Assembly: GCA_934339365.1 (NCBI GenBank)
Contig: CAKRHW010000029.1
Coordinates: forward strand, 1-9,054
Reading direction: 5' to 3'
Length of the DNA: 9,054 nucleotides
Origin: an uncultured Lachnospiraceae bacterium
Lineage (GTDB): Bacteria > Bacillota > Clostridia > Lachnospirales > Lachnospiraceae
Positions within the stretch are counted from its first letter, which is position 1. Each line of letters starts with the position of its first letter. The notes beneath the pieces were generated by a model. It did not search any database. It saw only the letters and a list, made by a program, of their open reading frames with translations, and had not been told where the DNA came from. The position numbers and the translations under genes are program-made. Shown piece by piece: positions 6,904-9,054 of this stretch.

Positions 6904-6938
6904 TTATGCGACTATTATTTATATTTTGGTCGCATAAA
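6903..6938. promoter_or_regulatory. Inverted repeat, probable operator of the ABC-tetR operon
   Basis: A perfect 10-bp inverted repeat, TTTATGCGAC at 6903-6912 and GTCGCATAAA at 6929-6938, is separated by a 16-bp AT-only core plus two bases. Each arm holds the most GC-rich bases of an otherwise AT-rich leader. The left arm as transcribed (6938-6929) covers the start predicted from the promoter just upstream, and the other arm abuts the ribosome-binding site. This position suits a repressor site. The encoded TetR protein is the obvious candidate, although the 26-bp centre-to-centre spacing is longer than many TetR operators and may mean two dimers. Confidence 0.65.
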
Positions 6939-6939
6939 C

Positions 6940-6968
6940 AGTATAAAGTTAGATAGGGCTAATTGCAA
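6940..6968 (-). promoter_or_regulatory. Sigma-A promoter of the ABC-ABC-tetR operon
   Basis: On the minus strand the -35 is TTGCAA (6968-6963), the spacer is exactly 17 nt, and the -10 is TATACT (6945-6940). Transcription is expected to begin near 6933, inside the first arm of the inverted repeat, about 40 nt before the TTG start. It lies directly after the GNAT gene (which ends at 6994) with no terminator between, so some read-through from upstream is also possible. Confidence 0.75.
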
Positions 6969-6993
6969 GTATTTTTTTCATTTATTCAAACTA

Positions 6994-7524
6994 CTACATT
7001 TTCCCTAAATATTTTTCAAGTAATACCAGATTTACTCCGGAAATCCCATAAAACTCCGTTGACACAATGCCTATTTCTGTATATCCATACTTTTTATACA
7101 TCTCACGAGCCACAGTATTTCTTGCATTTGTATCCATTCTAAGTTCAACACAGCCATTTTCTAATGCATACGTCTCATAGTATTCAATAAATTTCTTTCC
7201 ATATCCTTTTCCTGCACTATCGGGAGAAATCACAAGTGTATGTAATACACACACTTGATCATCCACCACATTATATTTCCATTTTCCCTGTTGGTATGAA
7301 TCTACCTGGATTTTATTTATAATTCCTGTTCCGTAAATACATCCACCATCTTCTAATACAAATAAGTCATCTCTCATCAGTGCTTTTTGTGCTGTCTCAC
7401 GCACAGGATACACACCACGAATCCATCCTATCGTCTGCCTGCCATGTTCCTCTGCTGTGTGGGCAGCATCATACACCTGTTCCACTGCATCAATATCATG
7501 TTCTGTTGCTTTTCTTATCATCAT
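6994..7524 (-). CDS. GNAT-family N-acetyltransferase
   Basis: A 176-residue single-domain GNAT, which transfers acetyl from acetyl-CoA to an amine of an unknown small molecule or protein. The N-terminal strand reads MIRKATEHDIDAVEQVYDAA, typical of the fold. Motif A is HTLVISPDSAGKGYGKKFIE (95-114), with the acetyl-CoA pyrophosphate loop at 103-109. Motif B is NARNTVAREMYKKYGYTEIG (133-152), the usual segment before the C-terminal strand. Two ATGs are adjacent (7524 and 7521) and the choice is uncertain. No clear Shine-Dalgarno sequence is present. The start is 5 nt after the preceding small GNAT gene, so translation is probably coupled. The C-terminus ends with two consecutive TAG codons. 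Confidence 0.9.
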   Translation of the reverse strand: MMIRKATEHDIDAVEQVYDAAHTAEEHGRQTIGWIRGVYPVRETAQKALMRDDLFVLEDGGCIYGTGIINKIQVDSYQQGKWKYNVVDDQVCVLHTLVISPDSAGKGYGKKFIEYYETYALENGCVELRMDTNARNTVAREMYKKYGYTEIGIVSTEFYGISGVNLVLLEKYLGKM

Positions 7525-7529
7525 TTTTT

Positions 7530-7781
7530 CTACTTATTTTTTTCAAGCCATGCCTGTGCATAAGAACAGGTAGCCTCTACTTTCTTATTCTGTGCTTTGA
7601 TTGTATCAACAGCCATCTGAACTAATTTTCCGGCTATCCCTTTTCCTCTAAGAGACTGATCTACAAATGTATGATCAATGGTACAGATACCTTCTTTATT
7701 TTCAGGAAACGTAATCTCTGCAATTACATTTCCCTCTTCATTTTCCATATAAATTCTATTTGTTTCTTTTTTAAATTCCAT
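7530..7781 (-). CDS. Small GNAT-like acetyltransferase (Acetyltransf_CG/YjdJ type)
   Basis: An 83-residue minimal GNAT. It shows the family pattern: a strand pair NRIYMENEEGNVIAEITF (8-25), the IDHTFV segment (35-40), the acetyl-CoA loop RGKGIA (45-50), helix KLVQMAVDTIKAQ, then a CSYAQAWLE ending (72-80), matching the Cys-x-Tyr-x-x-x-Trp signature of the NATD1/YjdJ group. Substrates of these proteins are poorly known. I chose ATG 7781-7779 because AGGAGG (7790-7795) sits 8 nt upstream and the family normally starts here; a frame 13 codons longer (from 7820) has no good site. It is followed after 5 nt by a full-length GNAT gene, so the two probably form one unit. Confidence 0.9.
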   Translation of the reverse strand: MEFKKETNRIYMENEEGNVIAEITFPENKEGICTIDHTFVDQSLRGKGIAGKLVQMAVDTIKAQNKKVEATCSYAQAWLEKNK

Positions 7782-7811
7782 TTTGAAATCCTCCTCGTTT
7801 TTGTTTTTTCT

Positions 7812-7841
7812 TTTATACACTTATCCTGCATTTTCTTACAA
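7812..7841 (-). promoter_or_regulatory. Possible promoter of the two-GNAT unit
   Basis: On the minus strand TTGTAA (7841-7836) and TATAAA (7817-7812) are separated by 18 nt, placing the start near 7805, about 25 nt before the small GNAT start. The hexamers are imperfect, so this is a plausible match only. It lies between the DUF4186 stop and the GNAT ribosome-binding site. Confidence 0.4.
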
Positions 7842-7852
7842 AACAGATATTG

Positions 7853-8218
7853 TTAAGTCTCTAATTCCTTTTGAATCCATGTCATAATGACATCCACAAG
7901 ATATTCCTGTTGCACTTGACTTAACTGTCTGCCAGGCTGCATCTTATGCCACTTTCTTATGCATTCTCTGCAACACGTTGCCGTTGCATGCTGCGCAATA
8001 AATACCGGATGGCCTCTCATGGGAGTCTGCTTCCCATCATTGGGAATAATCGCCGGTGCTTCCCGCTTTGCAATAAAATCTCTGGCATGCTGCCTGATAG
8101 TATCTAATCCCTTTTCCTTTATGTAATCAATATCTTTTTGTTTCAAATGAAAACTACTTCGAAACTTAGAATTGCCAAGTCGTTCAAATAATTGCTTGTA
8201 CCATTCATCCTTTGTCAT
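7853..8218 (-). CDS. DUF4186 family protein
   Basis: A 121-residue protein that I recognise as DUF4186 by its strongly conserved blocks. These are SKFRSSFHLKQKDIDYI near residues 17-33, then RDFIAKREAPAIIPNDGKQT (46-65), PMRGHPVFIAQHATATCC (66-83), and the tail YLVDVIMTWIQ. The function of the family is not known to me. Cysteines 82, 83 and 86 with histidines 70, 77 and 91 could bind a metal; that is inference from spacing only. No signal peptide or membrane segment, so probably cytosolic. ATG 8218 follows GAGGTG at 7-nt spacing. It lies between the HIRAN gene and the GNAT pair on the same strand, with its own probable promoter, and looks like an independent small accessory gene. Confidence 0.88.
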   Translation of the reverse strand: MTKDEWYKQLFERLGNSKFRSSFHLKQKDIDYIKEKGLDTIRQHARDFIAKREAPAIIPNDGKQTPMRGHPVFIAQHATATCCRECIRKWHKMQPGRQLSQVQQEYLVDVIMTWIQKELET

Positions 8219-8320
8219 TAGGCTTCACCTCTTTAAATATCCTCTTCTATCTTGTAAATGTATGCTGCTTTTTAAAAATCATAAACAGTGTTTTCGAAAT
8301 TCTTGCATTCTCTTTTTTTT

Positions 8321-8349
8321 ATTTTAAAGTTTTTCTATACATTTTACAA
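8321..8349 (-). promoter_or_regulatory. Probable sigma-A promoter of the DUF4186 gene
   Basis: On the minus strand TTGTAA (8349-8344) and TAAAAT (8326-8321) are separated by exactly 17 nt. The expected start near 8314 gives a leader of about 95 nt before ATG 8218. I see no convincing terminator for the HIRAN gene between its stop (8388) and this promoter. Confidence 0.5.
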
Positions 8350-8387
8350 GCGTGTGGGACAAGAAAACTATCCTATTTATTGCTCTA

Positions 8388-8720
8388 TCAATCATTTTCA
8401 GTTATTTTTACATTACTCCCCAAACCTGTATCCGTAATTTTGCAAATAATTCCACCATCAACGACGAACATTACCTTTCCCTTTGCTTTATCTCCAAGTT
8501 TATCATACAATCTTCCGGCACTCATTGACTCACCCTTAGTTGTAAATGGACTGTTGGCTACATATCCAACTTTGCCAAGTCCTTTCACCTTTACCTGTAT
8601 TGCTTCTTTGTCATAGTTATTTTCCGGTTCCTTCACAAGTTTTACCTTCATTCCTTTTTCCATAAAATTGCAGCCAAAATAATATTTGCATCCTGTAATT
8701 GTAAAATACATATCGTTCAT
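8388..8720 (-). CDS. Stand-alone HIRAN-domain protein
   Basis: A 110-residue protein made almost entirely of a HIRAN domain. Conserved features are FTITGCKYYFG (6-16), VKLVKEPENNYDKEAIQV (26-43, the EP-x-N-x-YD-x-x-A-I signature), VGYVANS (51-57) and SAGRLYD (67-73). In eukaryotic HLTF and related proteins this OB-like domain binds 3' single-stranded DNA ends at stalled forks. Small free-standing bacterial versions are known but their role is unclear, so a DNA-repair or DNA-processing role is inference. The ATG (8720-8718) follows GGAGG at 6-nt spacing. No membrane segment or signal peptide. It is separated from DUF4186 by about 170 nt holding that gene's promoter, so the two are probably expressed separately. 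Confidence 0.88.
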   Translation of the reverse strand: MNDMYFTITGCKYYFGCNFMEKGMKVKLVKEPENNYDKEAIQVKVKGLGKVGYVANSPFTTKGESMSAGRLYDKLGDKAKGKVMFVVDGGIICKITDTGLGSNVKITEND

Positions 8721-8830
8721 AATTATCCTCCAATCAAATAATAAAAGCCTTAAATGAAAAACTCAGTGCAAAATCAAAAGGTTTTCTAATACATTAAACA
8801 TTGTATTTTCTGTTTTTCTGGTATTTTATG

Positions 8831-8839
8831 TGATATAAT
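8831..8839 (+). promoter_or_regulatory. Extended -10 promoter element, plus strand
   Basis: TGATATAAT matches the TGnTATAAT extended -10 consensus exactly. The -35 region at 17 nt (TGTTTT) is poor, which extended -10 promoters tolerate. The predicted start is near 8846, reading towards 9054 against the minus-strand genes. No coding frame of useful length follows, so the product, if any, would be a small or antisense RNA. Confidence 0.4.
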
Positions 8840-8845
8840 CCGATT

Positions 8846-9049
8846 AAAACTGTTGAAAAACGCTTAATTGTTTACATGCCAAAATAGCGGCTCGCATTTT
8901 CTTCTGCAAAAGTTAATGCAACCCACTTCATATTGATTATGGATGATTAACTATCTGCTTTTCATTCTTATTCTTTCCTAAGTAACTTTGGTCTTAAACA
9001 TATCTCGTCTGCGGCGACTGGAGACATGTTAAGCACTTCCAACAGTTTT
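8846..9049. repeat. Distant 10-bp inverted repeat bounding a ~200-bp segment
   Basis: AAAACTGTTG (8846-8855) and its exact reverse complement CAACAGTTTT (9040-9049) enclose a segment of about 200 bp. The segment contains copy 2 of the 22-nt repeat and the short frame ending at 8968. The arrangement recalls a small non-autonomous element (MITE-like), but 10 bp is short and no target-site duplication is visible. Confidence 0.2.
8901..8922 (+). repeat. 22-nt direct repeat, copy 2
   Basis: Matches positions 4-25 in the same orientation at 21 of 22 bases (CTTCTGCAAAAGTTA, A, TGCAAC). Its core TGCA...TGCA has weak dyad symmetry. Here it lies outside any convincing gene. Confidence 0.5.
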
Positions 9050-9054
9050 TTCAT
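8968..9054 (-). CDS. Short frame entering from beyond the window (partial or small peptide)
   Basis: The last three bases of the window are the complement of ATG, and the frame from there reads 28 residues (MKKLLEVLNMSPVAADEICL, then RPKLLRKE) to TAA at 8970-8968. Whether this ATG is the true start or an internal methionine of a longer gene cannot be seen, because any ribosome-binding site would lie outside the window. I do not recognise the sequence. It has no membrane segment and no clear autoinducer-peptide motif. It is about 250 nt upstream of the HIRAN gene. Confidence 0.3.
   Translation of the reverse strand: MKKLLEVLNMSPVAADEICLRPKLLRKE

Larger units (their letters stand above)
8721..8967. 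other. Non-coding stretch upstream of the HIRAN gene
   Basis: No convincing gene on either strand. On the minus strand the part nearest the HIRAN gene must hold its promoter, but I find only weak hexamers (for example TTGATT with TTTAAG). On the plus strand 8831-8839 is a perfect extended -10 element. Copy 2 of the 22-nt repeat is at 8901-8922. A short minus-strand frame through that repeat (MKWVALTFAEENASRYFGM, 8930-8871) has no ribosome-binding site, and I do not call it a gene. Confidence 0.5.

Noticed and set aside
8212..8616. Plus-strand open frame of 134 codons opposite the HIRAN gene
   Set aside because: It lies opposite a recognisable HIRAN protein and the DUF4186 promoter region, has no ribosome-binding site, and its Leu/Ser/Phe-rich composition is what the reverse strand of these genes produces.
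8871..8930. 19-codon minus-strand frame through repeat copy 2
   Set aside because: It has no ribosome-binding site, is very short, and matches the other repeat copy only over the 22-nt repeat itself.
1..9054. CRISPR array, tRNA or rRNA genes, transposase or integrase, toxin-antitoxin or phage-defence genes
   Set aside because: I looked for them on both strands and saw no periodic repeats, cloverleaf-like segments or protein motifs that would support any of these.

Overview
The window looks like chromosome of a low-GC Gram-positive anaerobe, most likely Clostridia and probably Lachnospiraceae. This rests on the AT-rich sequence, the strong AGGAGG ribosome-binding sites, the 17-nt-spaced sigma-A promoters, and the resemblance of several proteins (DUF4186, the small GNAT, the macro/PAS protein) to families I associate with that group. 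Almost every gene lies on the minus strand, so transcription runs from the right end of the window towards the left.

Layout in transcription order (high to low coordinates). At 8968-9054 a short reading frame enters from beyond the window edge. A mostly non-coding stretch follows (8721-8967), carrying a plus-strand extended -10 element and one copy of a 22-nt repeat whose other copy is at the left edge. Next come four small accessory genes: a stand-alone HIRAN-domain protein (8388-8720), a DUF4186 protein (7853-8218), a minimal GNAT of the Acetyltransf_CG/YjdJ type (7530-7781) and a standard GNAT acetyltransferase (6994-7524).

A clear sigma-A promoter (6940-6968) with a perfect 10-bp inverted repeat over its start site (6903-6938) then opens the main operon. 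It encodes two complementary type IV ABC transporter half-proteins (5077-6891 and 3333-5087), a TetR regulator (2736-3323), a macro-domain protein with a C-terminal PAS-like domain (1803-2684) and a nitrilase-superfamily hydrolase (980-1794). The hydrolase frame is broken by one missing T in a poly-T run, directly before its catalytic glutamate. Spacing is tight throughout (11-nt overlap, 9-nt gap, 51-nt gap, 8-nt gap), so the five genes may be one transcription unit. The most economical model is that the TetR protein binds the inverted repeat and controls the exporter and itself. The link of the macro/PAS protein and the hydrolase to the transporter rests on position only.

The left end (244-865) is a graveyard. 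The first ~30 codons of a DUF368 (polyprenyl-phosphate translocase type) gene, with intact promoter and ribosome-binding site, are joined to the last ~100 codons of a MATE efflux protein in another frame. An interrupted short frame follows, and the whole ends at a good minus-strand terminator (161-203). The C-terminal end of an unidentified plus-strand membrane protein (1-162) converges on this terminator.

I see no rRNA, tRNA, CRISPR array, transposase, integrase or recognised defence system. The items most worth following up are the macro-PAS fusion, the homopolymer frameshift in the hydrolase, the operator-like palindrome, and the DUF368/MATE deletion scar.
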